From NCBI GenBank assembly GCA_013365325.1, contig JABVXV010000001.1:1302001-1366000 (forward strand): 64,000 nt of DNA. Direction: 5' to 3'. The position numbers and the translations under genes are program-made. The stretch's first letter is position 1. Each line of letters opens with the position of its first letter. The notes under the pieces were generated by a model. It worked only from the letters and a program-made list of their open reading frames with translations. It ran no database searches and was not told the DNA's origin. The DNA is from Dipetalonema caudispina (Eukaryota > Nematoda > Chromadorea > Rhabditida > Onchocercidae). Below, in pieces: positions 40,060 to 53,100 of this stretch.

Positions 40060-42219
40060 TCCGCTGAGATAGAGTTCTTCGAATCAATAATGTGAGAGGA
40101 AAAATCTTAAACAAGAATGGAAAAATGAATCTTCAACGATGTATAGCCTTTCAATGTGGACATGAAAGAAGTGATATATTTTTATTTATCGAACATTTGA
40201 ATAAACCATCATCTGGTCATTTAGGTTAGCATCTCTTCCAAAACTGATGATGTCAACTCACTTGAAGCTGATTTCCAAAACCGGTTATTAGGAACAAAAA
40301 ACACGTTAATGCATTAGTTGGAAATTATCAATAATACCGCTCATAACTTTTTCTTCACTCTACAATGTAATGAACATGATTACCGTATTGCATCTGAAGC
40401 AAAAGAGTAGATGCAGAAAAACACTCCTCATTCTGCCAGATGCAACCTCCCCTTTACCTTTCTAACCTAGTTTCACTGCATTTCTAATTTTTTGCACCTC
40501 TATAACGCTTAACTTCGCTTGTTTTCATTTTCCTTCCATTTTCGAAGCACTTAAAACCTTTCCACAAGGGAATACCTTCGAAATATAATGAGCCATTTCA
40601 AATTCCCCAGCAATATATCATCAGTGTGAAGACGAGAAAGCATGTTCCGCAAAAACAAAGATCTTACCCGAGAGTAGGACAGTTCCAAATTTCCACATTT
40701 TGAGTATCATGAAAAGGTGCTGTGTCAAGTATATATAAGGAACTTCGTTTGTTCCCTTTTCCTTTCAGTTTTCGAAGCTCTAGAAATCCCGAGACCCATT
40801 CTAATGAAGCATCATTGAAATATCACTCTTTTCAGCTTTCATCTCTAATCATCCAAAATCGATAGCCACCAGAATGGTGGGAGAAATGATATCACCAACC
40901 CATTTCAAACGATACTATATTTTTACATGAAGCAAAATTTCAATTAAAATTTGATAACAGCTTGTGAATGGAATGCATCGAACTGCACACTGGTAACAGT
41001 TCTTACAGCACGGGAAATCCTGTAAAATGCATGCCTGCAACAGCACACAACAATATGTTTCATTTTTGAAACAAATGAAACATGCAAATATCTTCTAATT
41101 ATAGAACAAATCACAACTTCAAACAATTTTAGAGAGTAGCAGAATCACTACGTGACATGAAGATTCATCTTTTCAGATAATAAACAACATATACATTTGC
41201 AAATTGTTCTCGTACAAATTTTTACAAGTAATTCAATGCTTAGATCAACATAATGATTTAAGTATTTACAGGGGAAAATAAGTTACTAGAAGAAAAGAAA
41301 GACAAAAAAACGTATAACTCAAACGTTGCAAAAATTCCTAATTATTGTATGAGACAGAGATGGGAACTATATAATTTCATCATAAATACTTAAAAAATAA
41401 ATTTCAATGCAAAAAAAAATATGTGATAAATAGCGATACAAAATGAAGGAAATTAACTTGATGATTACCACCATGGAGAAGTAATCTAAACATTGCCAAT
41501 ATACCGAAAATAATGAGAGCTTCAAGATTTTGATCTTTCCATTTCAGTGATTTGATTAACTTTACATAAAAAAATTCATACATTATAGCATTCTAATTCT
41601 GTCATAATGAAACGTGAAGGAAGCACATCATTATGTTAATCAATCATGCGTGGTTCTCATTACAACAGAAAGTTTTGAACAAATTTTAACAACAGATTAA
41701 CGGTGTGACCGTTCTCTTTTGCACAAAAAATAATTTGATATCACACAGCTGAAAGCGATTTTGGCCTTCCTTACCTTAAAAAATATCGAAGAATGAAAGA
41801 AATCAGTGCATAGTCGATTTGAAATCTTTTGCTGTAGCCTTGAATTATAATTTCACTAAAAACTTCTTCATATCAAATTTTATTAAATTTACATTTCTTG
41901 GAAAAACTTTGCAAAAAGTGCAGATCTTATTTCAAAATCAGTTCTATATCTTATTTTATTTAACGTGAATTAGACCAATTTTTATTTCCACGGATGAATT
42001 CTTCACAATATATTTTTGAAGGCATAAAAGAAGGCCGAATAAATTTCACAAATCAGTCAATAGACGAAGTGATAAAAGAAATGGAAAAAGGTGTATAAAA
42101 AAAAAAAATGAAAATTTGTTTCAAATTAAAGTAGTAGTTCTTGAAAATTCAAGTTTAGTTTTCTAAGACAAGCTCAATATTTGTGAAATCATTCGAACCG
42201 CCTTATACACGGATTATGT
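40060..42219. other. Intergenic, Rab to the short CED-1-like gene
   Basis: No supported exons. Contains the Rab upstream region with an imperfect duplication (40511-40553 against 40741-40782), and the 3'UTR side of the CED-1-like gene. Confidence 0.55.
40511..40782. repeat. Imperfect duplicated 43-bp motif upstream of the Rab gene
   Basis: AACTTCGCTTGTTTTCATTT..TTTTCGAAGCAC at 40511 and AACTTCGTTTGTTCCCTTTT..TTTTCGAAGCTC at 40741 are direct repeats about 230 bp apart with one small gap. They lie about 450-720 bp upstream of the Rab start codon. Function is unknown. Confidence 0.5.
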
Positions 42220-45200
42220 TTATTCCTTCTCTTCATTTCCTAGTTTTTCAATGGATCGAGTACTCAGTGACGATGTTGAATGCAGTGGAATCTCATATGG
42301 ACCTGAAATAAAGATATTCATATAACACGATATTTTTGCAATTTTAATTTAGGAAAGATGATAATTAATATTTTAAAGCTGTAAGAAACAATATGAAAAT
42401 TTTGAAGGGATATGGACCTGAATTTGAGCAATACGTTATTTCACTACAATTAAGGAAACAAATTAGTAATCTCTCTGACTCTATTTTTTAAGAAGCATTA
42501 GTGAAGGTATAAATTAGAAAGATGATTAAGAACGCAGCTTGAAAAAACACTGCCCATTGACTGCAAAGATGAAAAAAGTCGAAAATAATACAAAAGGATG
42601 AAAGAGTGAACAAACAAACAGGTGAAACGTCAATCCATAATGAATTGGCTTTTTTCTTTAAAATTTATTAAAAGTAAACTAGCAGTTCTATCGTACGTGC
42701 TGTAAGTTGTGAGTTTTTGGAAGCACCTAATTCAGTGATTCTAGAAAATATAAATGATTCAGGAGGAGAGATGAAGAAGAAAAGAGCGTTCGATACATTA
42801 ATGGCCAAAATAATTTATTTGTTTAGTGTATTAAATTTTATTAATTACGACATGCAAATCTGATAACTTGAAGACTTAATTCAATTCCTTTAATTTGTTT
42901 TGCATAAGAAAGCAAATTATAAGATTAGTATACCCGAAAAATGAACGCAGGTAACGTAGATCAATTAAAAATTGTTTAACAATGGAAGGTAAACATTAGG
43001 TACATTCTTTCAGTCTCGATCTCTTATTTACATAACCTTTGAAAGGGTAGATTGTCGCCAATCAAAGAGTGCAGTCTAATGTGCTTCAGTTTTAAATGTG
43101 CCATGATAAAAACAATGAATGATTGGATTAGGCCACAATAAACAAGCAGCCATTAGAAGTTGAGATTAGACTTTTTACTCCCTACCTCTTCAAGATAATG
43201 TGAATTATCATATATTCATAACCATAAACTAAACGAAAAAAAAAAGAAAAAGAATAGTCGCATTGTTAGTAAACCAAAAAAGGAAATGATAAATAGCACA
43301 CGCAACAAATTTTGACTTTTCAATAAAAGGACCATACTTGGTGGTACGGCGTAATCCAAGGTCGCATATTCGTCTGAAAATCAAGATATATTACAGATTT
43401 CTCGAGACATGTTTAGAAGTAGCTCAGAGCTGCTTTTAGAGTGAGATGTTGAAAACAGAGGACAAACTTAATTTTTTCCGACTCTATAAAAACATCTACA
43501 TAAAAGAATAATATGTAAGTGTAACTGAAGAACTTCTTAGATACGCACTGTTAGCGATAGGCACTGGCTCATCCGGGATCAGTTTTACCGGCACTGCTTC
43601 AATCGCTGATCTGCGGTACATTGGATTGTTGAATTCTCGTGTTTCAATTTCATTATGAGTTAAAAGTTCTTTGACATTTGGATAATAACTGAAAATTAAT
43701 GTGAATTAAAACTGACAAAACTTAAGCATAAGGTTCATAAATTGAAATTGATGAACCACACAGTGAACGAGAACATAGCTTATCTAAACTATCTGCAATG
43801 CGGACGTCACAAAGCACTTACGTAAGAGTTGGAAGATCAGGATCTTTCTCCTTCCTATATTTTCTCCGATAAAAGATTGTCCCGAATGATAACAAGACAA
43901 TAGCCAACAATGATGCCAGAAGAACAGGAAACACCCAACTGCTACTTTCAGCATATTCTTTCATTGCAGCACTTCCTTTAATAATTTCTATATTCAAACT
44001 AAGTGTGCATACTTAGTTTTGAAATGAATGCTATTGATATTCTTCCAAAAGCACTATTTTACATGAATAATTTATATCAATCCCAACTTTTCTGACTGCT
44101 ACTGCTTCTATGATTGTTGAGATAAAGGCATTAAAAAAAAATTTGGTCAACACATTACGTGATGAAATGTGAACTGAAACCTGAAATTCGACATCATTCA
44201 TGGATCGTTTGACGAGGTATACAGAGTAACTTACGCATAATACGACATGGTTTTGTGAGCAAATCGCAGCATCCAATCACATTATCGCACATCTCATTTT
44301 CCGAACAGTTACAACGTAAACTACAGTTATTGCCATAATAACCTTCCAAGCAAACTGTAAACAATGAAAATTCAAAAAACCATTACATTAAAAACTTGTG
44401 CAGTTAAGACTCTTTTTATCACATCATACTAAACAGTTTAAAGATAGAATATACGGTGATTTTAAATCCCAGGGGATCGCTTTATCCAAAATCTATTTGA
44501 AAGGAGAACAAGTCACCACAAATCTTTCTTTTCTGTTCTGATGTTCGGCATTCCAATCAAGTTCCAAAGACCTAATATTCAAATTCTTATACCTTTAATA
44601 ATGTAAATTTTCGACGAAGACTTCGACATGTCTTCGAGAAAATTTACCTCTATATATTTCATGCAAAAAAAGCAAAATGAAACTAACTCAATGTGCCTAT
44701 ACACTATGGTAAACTAAACTTGTTGCTTGGAAGTTCATAACTATCTTACCTTCACAAGTTTCTAATCGCGTTTCGTAATACCCAGAACAGCATTTGTAGA
44801 CAATTACCTTCTTCTTCTTTGGTAATGCCTTATATGAGAGTTTTGTTCCATTACTGAAGAACATTTATTTTATACAGAAACTAAAAAATCAATGATTTCC
44901 TTTCACTAACGCTCTTTTCAGTATTCAAGATCTGGAAACCATATATTTATATTCAAAATTTTTAGTTCACTATTAACTTAACTAATGGATGCATTAAATG
45001 AAAAGCTTTGTTTTTAAAGCTATTAGTCACTTTTAGGTGACAATATACAATCAGGGATTACGTATCGGTGCATGCACTTATTATTATATGCCTACCAACC
45101 GCAAATATCACAGTTTCAAGCTTAACGACTGCTGAGGTCTACCATTTCACGAACAATTCTTTGTTGTTGACAACATTTGTCATCAACAAACACCATATAA

Positions 45201-47138
45201 TCAGCAATTTATACGAAAAATGATGAACTCAAACTAAGTTTTTAAAAAAACTTCGAACTTACGTTTTTACTTTACAACGGAATGCCTGTGAGACATCCCA
45301 GCAAGCTTGTGTGGTATGCAATACAACAGTTTGCTCGTGTTTCTGCAAGCTCAACTCTTCAGTCCTAGAAAATTAAAAAGCTAAAAGAACTGGTAAAATA
45401 CTTAAAACAATAAGTTCAAATGATACGGCTGTACTCATCTGAACTGTGCCCAATCAAAAAAAATGACATCACATTATATCCAATTAGTTAAACCTTACTA
45501 AAAATTATATCTATTTACTAAAATTCAGCTATACATAGAACCTAATCAAGATTGCACTTGACTGGTTTTGATGATATTAAGTACAAGGATATTTAAGATT
45601 AAGCCCTTACTTTTACTACTGTACCAAATTTTAGTGATCGAAAAGTCATTCCTACTTAATTTTTTTGCATAAACGGCATAGCTTAAGATAGTCTAATCTT
45701 ACATTTTAGTGACTGTATATCGAGGTACTGATAGGAAAGGAATCAGTTTAGTAGATTAAATAGCATATAAAGCTCCTAAAAACCTGAAAATTTTGAAGTA
45801 ATCCTGTCTTTTCTTTTTATTATTAAACATTTGCAGTAATAAAACATATCATTTCCTTTCCAATGGTCGTAATACGTAGAAAGTTTCGGAATATTTGAAG
45901 GGTATCACTTTGAGTAAGAATAAAAATGCTATCCTTCTGGTTTTGCACACTTAATCCAAATCATTTAACTTAGTACTGTGATAATTATTCCTATCAAATT
46001 GCTGAACTGCTCAATGACATTTTTCTTCTTATTAGCCAAATGGTTGTTGATATTACTTGAAGCAGCCACAGAAATGAGAAGTTCGAGACGTATGAAACGG
46101 ACTGTATAATTAAGGTCCAGTTTTATCCGTCGATCATTTATAGGATTATTAGGTCACCAAATCTTAGGTGATGGCTAACGATTATGGAATGTAATGAGAA
46201 ATAACATGAAAGATCATCCGTAGGAAACATTGAACAACACGATGGTAAAAAGTGAAGTTTAGATACGCACACATTATATAAAGCCAAATCACGAAATAAA
46301 ATAAAGTATATGTGAAACCGAATGTTATGGGATTAGAAATACGTACAAAGTAAAGCACATAATCTACACCGTGAACCGCACATATGCAGTACTGCCTGGA
46401 AACCAAACACCAAGTACTCAAATCCGTATAAATTTAAGCTCAAAAATTCTGAATCAGTAATTCAAAGGGGGTGCAAAAAAATAAGAAATAAGAAGCATAT
46501 TCTGTCTTTACCAAATATAACCGTACTTTACATTTCCTGTGAAATTCTTTCCTTTAGTATCCTATTTTGTACAATATGTACCAAGAAAAGAAACTCGACC
46601 ATATTGTATAGTACTGCACTTAAGAATAGTGCTTCCAATCAAGTCGCTTTTACCCATACCCCCACAGAATCAATATCCCCCCATACTCACCACAGAATCA
46701 ATTCAATCTCAAAAAGTTTCTATTTTCGAATTTATTCTTCAAACTTTGATTTAAGCCCACATTTCAAATTTATGTGTAACATTTAGAAAAACATCCGAAA
46801 GAAGGTACAAAAGGAGCTACATATGAACGTACACAAGCAGGTCCATCCGAATCCTCAAAAAGTGAAACATAAAACATCCCACCAACAACTTCGTGCAGCA
46901 AATTCACGAATAATTTTAGATAATTGCTTTTACTCGTACTCCTTCCAAAGGGGTATACAACAATCAATTTCATTTTTTTAAATATTTTGGAACACTTAGA
47001 AACGTGAGAAAGTACATACTCTTCTTCTACTGGGCATACGTTTGCTGCATTCATCAGGGCACCATCCACGGAAGGTCCATTAATTAAGTGCAAAATAACA
47101 GTCACTGTACAAACTAATGAAGTGATCGTCCTCTCCAT
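42220..47138 (-). CDS. Short CED-1-like receptor: EMI domain, one EGF-like module, TM, NPxY/YxxL tail
   Basis: Eight exons, 47020-47138, 45263-45364, 44750-44853, 44235-44354, 43822-43975, 43549-43688, 43338-43373 and 42220-42302, join in phase to 285 aa. A signal peptide (about 1-27) is followed by an EMI domain starting NVC (C35) and ending KVIVYKCCSGYYETRLETC (to C107), one EGF-like module (about 108-148; CLEGYYGNNCSLRCNC then CDNVIGCC), a TM helix (about 162-184) and a basic stop RRKYRKEKD. The 100-residue tail has NPMY (221-224) and YATL (249-252), plus YEIP at 261. NPxY and YxxL are the two CED-1 tail motifs known to be needed for corpse engulfment, NPxY being the binding site for the adaptor CED-6/GULP. 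The TM-tail region matches the larger CED-1-like gene at 56-64 kb, including identical intron phases. I infer a surface receptor for engulfment or related signalling. Length is about a quarter of CED-1 (about 1100 aa). Confidence 0.9.
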
Positions 47139-48242
47139 CGATCAATGCTGAAATAAGGTGTTGCTAAAATGATAATAAGTAACACATACTTATTCACTTA
47201 TAATTGTCATTAATATTACATTACCAGCGAATTACGACAAGTCAGAATGAAGCAGTTACACTCAAATTGTCAAATTGCATCGCTTCGATTTCTCTGTTAT
47301 TAAAGTGCGATAAAAGCGCAAATTTGCGGGACGAAAAATAGCACGAAAATAATGCTTACATTTTGCACACAAACAAAAATCAATAACTATTGTGTTTATT
47401 ATGTAGTTTAAGGCTCTAAGACCTTCCACTGGTAGTAATGCTGAATTATTAAGGAAATGAGAAATTATTACAAAGACTGGAAATACAAACTGTACAAAAA
47501 TGCCAAGATATGTAATCATTCGATTATAGTGCAAGGAATAATGAAATTTATGTAAATAAGTTCGAGAAATTTTCAAAGGAATGCATATTTCAAATCAAAA
47601 AATTACTACTATATCAGCAACGTTCAGCTTAAAAATCATTCACATAAAGAAAAGGAATTGAAAATTGTCCTTCAAAAACAAATTTGAGTTAAAAATGAGA
47701 AAAATGAATGCATTATTTTACGCTTTTTTTGTACGAACTATCAGATATTTTTGACTCATTTGAAGAAAACAAAAAAGTCATGACTCTTTTTGATGGGAAC
47801 AACAAACTAGTCATTAGTAAGGAATCCAAAGCGGTTGATTTCTAATTTCTCATTGATCAATTGATGACACATCGTCGGTAGTATCCTTTTAACCTGTTTA
47901 CCCACCAAATTGAGAGAGCGGTGAGAAAGAGAGGAAGAGTTGTAAAGTGGGAAGGAGTCACCGAAATGGTGCAATAGGCGACAGAACGATACAAATATGA
48001 AATTCAGATACATACGAAGGTACTACATATGAAATTTATCATTCATGTGACTTACTATAATCTGCACTAACCAGTACCTGATCATCGTGAACTGACCTTT
48101 GTGACGATTTCATTTCATTAATGCCTGTACTTCGTGACCAGTTCGTGTCATTTTTCGTTTCCCACAACTGAATTACCACGGCAATTAAGGAGTACTTAAC
48201 AAAATTACTTAACAAAAATCTTCCGGATAAGTACTTACCTAT

Positions 48243-48323
48243 GGCAACTGACGTATCATGTAGACAGCAACTGACGTGTCATGTGACATGCACCATTTCA
48301 AACGGCAACTGACGCACGTCAAG
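48243..48323. promoter_or_regulatory. Three copies of a CAACTGACG(T) motif, possible bZIP-type cluster
   Basis: GGCAACTGACGTATCATGT (48243), AGCAACTGACGTGTCATGT (48266) and GGCAACTGACGCACGTCAAG (48304) lie 23 and 38 bases apart. TGACGT is the core half-site for CREB/ATF-type bZIP factors. The cluster is about 1.1 kb upstream of the short receptor start codon. A regulatory role is inferred only from repetition and position. Confidence 0.4.
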
Positions 48324-48783
48324 TTACACATGGTACACCGACAAAGAAATGCCAAATAGCGGGATGACCTATGACCCTAATAAATCCCCTCGGTATTCAG
48401 GAATGCTACATTGCGGAAATACTCAATTACTCTCACTTACTGCTTCAATAGTTATATATGATTATCTGTCTTTTCATCTTCATTAGCACAATATCTTACA
48501 AATCTCATTATTCCCTGTTCCTCTCCTAGCTACTATGCTATTTTCTCTAACGAACAAAGATTCACTGAATTCATCTATGGCCAAGTCTGAATGGACTATA
48601 GACTGTGTGACAGGCTTTTATCATCTTAACAAGGGAAGAGGGAATTTGATTTTGGGGAACTTCGTCAGTTGTGGAGAATGGAAGAGATAAAAATGCGCTT
48701 ATCAGTGATAGTAACATTAAGCAACCTTGCTGATAACAACTCTTAACTGTAAAAATGTTAAGATGCTTCGTTAGAGCAAATTT

Positions 48784-48805
48784 GGGGGGGGGGGGGAAAA
48801 AAAAA
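48784..48805. repeat. G13 followed by A9 homopurine run
   Basis: Thirteen G followed directly by nine A on the plus strand, the longest G run in an otherwise AT-rich window. Confidence 0.9.
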
Positions 48806-50127
48806 GAAAAACTCGAAGATATTGGAGAAAAACTTGTTAGTAATAGGAATTTTAGTTTATTTATTGAATATTTTCTATAAATAAAAATAGGAAAATGCAA
48901 AAATCTTCAGTAAATTTGCATAGTAAATAATGCTTGCTAGTTAAATAAATTTATTAGGTGAATAAGTCCTTATGAGCATTTTCTCGAAAATGAAAATAGA
49001 TGATATGATAAGAAGATGATAGTAGTAAATAGATGTGTTAGAATAGTGTGAATAATTACCGATACATTCACACTTGTCTAAGTATCAATGAAGTCTTCTG
49101 CCACACTTTTCAATTGTCAATGGCACTGGATTGATAATAACTGCATTAAGGAATGATTTCCACATTTTATATTCAAAAAAATATAATTTCTTTATATTTA
49201 AATAATTTTGATTGTGAAAAGAATAGAGTAAATAAATTAGAGGAATTGCATGATGATAGTTGAATTATCAAGCAGATACAAACTTATTCCGTTTGTTGAT
49301 ATACCATAAATAAAGCTTATAATAGGGGAAAAAATGTTGGCATGCAAAGGTCATAACGAGAACCTTCCTATACAAAGGTCACATCAATGACTCGAGGAGA
49401 GGGGAGTAAATACGAGGAGAAAGGATTCATTTTGAGATGCTTATAACGAAAGAAGGACAGAGTAATAGAGTGACCCATCCATTCCAAAATGGTTTATTTT
49501 CTAATCGACAATGACAGAAATATTAACTGAACCACAATTTGCTCAATTCTTAGCTGATAATTTCAACAAGGAATTTAATAAATTTACCAAACCTCATGAA
49601 ATATCGGAAATATGAACTGTTCAATATGTTCCTTTCATTCAGACGTTCAATTTTCTTTTTTTTGTTTACTTTCGATAAGGTTAAATATAAACAATTAGTG
49701 CTAATAATTTTGTTTCATATCCTCTCTTTTTTTTCACCTTTTATATCATTCTTCCGATAAATATTTTTCTCCCCTAACTTGATGATACTTCATTATTTAT
49801 TGATTTGTGATGATCCGAGATTTGATCTATTCATCTCTCATGAATTCACTATAATTCTTTTCGAAATGCAATTATTAAAATTTGTCAACTGGAATTATCT
49901 ACATAATTTTGAAACAGATAAAAGTGATTAAAATAAGTTTAAAGAAAGGAGAAAATTAAAGAAAGAAATAAACTTGAACAGTTGAATCATGCCATAATGA
50001 TTAATCTGAAAATACATTGCTGTAGTTTGATGCAAAGATGTTAAAATATGGCACCTTTCTAAATAATTTTGCTAAATGTTAAATGTTCACATCAATTCAT
50101 CTGTTCAAGGATTAGCATAGAATTAAG

Positions 50128-50190
50128 GAGAAAGAGAGAGAGAGAGAGAGGGAAAAAGAACGAGAGAGAGAGAGAGAGGGAGGGAGAAAG
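50128..50190. repeat. GA-rich microsatellite
   Basis: Two AGAGAGAG blocks separated by GGGAAAAAGAACG, homopurine for most of its length. Confidence 0.9.
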
Positions 50191-53100
50191 GAAGAAATTA
50201 CATGAAGAAATCAATGAAATTATAAAAGAATAAAATAAAATAATAATAAGGACATTTCCATTCGCCATTGAAAGAACAGGAATTTGGGACATTTCAAAAT
50301 TCTATTTCAAACATATTCGTTCAACGATATAAAAACCTTTAAGGTCTGTCTTGATTGGAAAATCGATAGCATCTTTTGTTTATGTCCAAGTTGAAAACGG
50401 AAACAAAAATGCATTGATGTGGTAAAACGTTTAGTGAATGAAGTGGACGGTAATTCTGTGATCACATTTCACTTTTGAAACAGTTTAAATCTTCGAAATT
50501 ATTCAGGACATGACATTGCAGTTATCATAAAACAGTTATAAGAAGGAATAATAATTGACCCTTCGTTTGACTTTCACCGTAATTTTTTTCATTTTGAAAA
50601 AAAAAAAAGTTACTAAAAAAGTGGGAGAAAAATGAAACAGGAGAAGGAAAAGAAGTCAAAAAATTTTCCATCAACACAAATTCGAATATTGGATGCGTGA
50701 AAAAAAAAGGGATGACAGAGAAAGTGAAAAAGCGAAAATGGATAGTTCAAAAGTAAAGGTATAAAAGAGACAGGTAGTGTGAAAATAGCAATTAACCGAA
50801 TTAAAATCATAGAATTTCTTTTTCTTTTTTCTTGGTGCCTAAATGATTGAGTAAATCAAAAATTGAGAAATCAAAGTAACACCAATAAAGAGTCATAGGT
50901 AACATTGATTGTTGAGTAGATGGGAAACTTGATTACTGTATTCAGGGAATTAAATGCATAAAGGTAGAATATAAGTACTTCAATCGAGCATGTTTTACTC
51001 ATCAATGTAATATAAGCAGGAAGTTAAGAGCCCAGTAGTCAATAATAAACAATTAGTTGGCCAACTTAGAGTAAAATTTACAGAAAATGAGGAAGAGGAT
51101 CATGAAAGCGTAACCTTTTCAACATACGTATCGAACTTGGATCGTTGAAAATCCTTTTCTAAGGAATACTTTTTTGTTTGTTATGAATCAATTTGAGAAG
51201 AACTTATGTAATTCCAAATTTCTAGAAGGGAAATTGGCTTAATAATAAGAGATTCTCTCTTTTATTCAAGTCATGCTGATAATTGATAAAGATAAATATC
51301 TCTTTTATATTTCATTAAACTTCAAATTTTAAACCATTTTCAAATTTCTCTATTCAAAAATTCTCTTTTTTTGGTGCGTTAAAATTGAACTAATTATGCC
51401 ATATGTGGCTGGTAGTCTTACATATGAATTTTATGAAAAAAAAAAAAAAAAAAACATTGGAGATAGGAATTTGTCATTTTACTCAATTTTCATATGAATT
51501 TTTGGGATTCATTTCAAAATATATTGCTTTATAAAGTCAATGAACGATGAATACATTTCAGCATTGTAGAAAAAGTGGCGCACTTCGACATTGTTGAAGT
51601 TAATGCGCTTACTGACCTGAAGAAATCACAATTAATCACAAATAATTCTCGTTAAATTTGCTTGCTCATTCATCAAATACAGCAGGCCTATTCAAAAACT
51701 TCGTTAATTTTCTTCTGAATCATCAAATAGTTCGAAGTATGAGTCATTTATGACTCACACATAGAATATTTTAAACTTAAAATGACTTGAAATGTATAGA
51801 CAGTTCACTTATTTGTTAGTGAAAGAGGCATTTCTTCAATTTATTAGGAACTTTTGTAAAAATTGATTTATTTGAACAATCTAAAAAAGTATTCTGTGAG
51901 TGTCAACCATTCATCATTCTTTTTATCATATCGAGAAAAGTACTGGATGATTTGTAATGTGATATACAAAAATGGCATGAAATTGGAAATAAATTAGTTG
52001 ACGAAGACGAAGGCGGTTCATAACCGGAAATTTGAAATGGAATAAATTACGGTAAATAGTCTGAATAAGCGGACATGAAAGTCAATGAAGTCAATAAGTA
52101 AATCTTTTCGATCCAATAAAACTATAAATAAAACCTACAAAATAATTTGTGGACACATTAGTAGCACTCTTCACAACAATCGAAAGCTATGAGAAGGTGA
52201 GCATTATTGATTGATTTCGAAATCTTAGTAAAAATTTTGAACAAACGAAAAATAAATTCATGTCATCAGAAGTAAATGATAGGAGAGGAAACAAAGAAGA
52301 ATAATTAAATTTCAAATAATCTTACTACTCTACAAGAGAGCTAAGATTCAATCCACTTAGTATAAATCAAATAAGATGCTAAGATATGTCAAACATTTCT
52401 TCTACTGATTGATTGATAAGTTTACTGTTAAGGGAAGTTTAGTTAGTTCATAAGACTAATGAATATTTGAACTTTGACTTTCAGTGGTAGGAATACTTGT
52501 GATTGATTGATTGAATTAACGCTTTTTGAAGTTGCTGTGTGACGTAGAATTGTACTTAAGTTTAAAATGCTTGCTAGATGTGGGCAAATACCCCGTTCTA
52601 AACATTTGGAAGTAATGTAGATCTTCAACTTGATCCTATAAATTATATAAACTGTTTTGGAGCAATTTGACTTAATTCAAAAATTGTAAAAAGCTCGAAA
52701 AAATTATTGAAAAATTGAATTCACGAAGGGCGCAAACTTTTAATACCAAGATTTTTTTTTTTGCTTCTTTTAAATATCTCATTTTTTTAATTTTGTAAAA
52801 TTTACTCGTAGTATACTTAATAGTACAAACAAATATTTTAAAATTGAAATAAATTTCAATCTCAAAAGTTTAATCCTAGCATTTATCATGGAAATATGGT
52901 GAAGAGCAGAAGAGAGAAAACAAATTTTCAGAAATCAAAACCGATTTCCCATCATTTTGATATATGCCCCTTTTCGAAATATTGAATGGGAAAATGACTC
53001 AACAAAAATCGTTTATTTTATTCAGATAATACATATGAAACCACTATGGATTAGTTATGTGGTTCTGATGTAAATATATTCGGTTAAGTCCAGTTAATCT

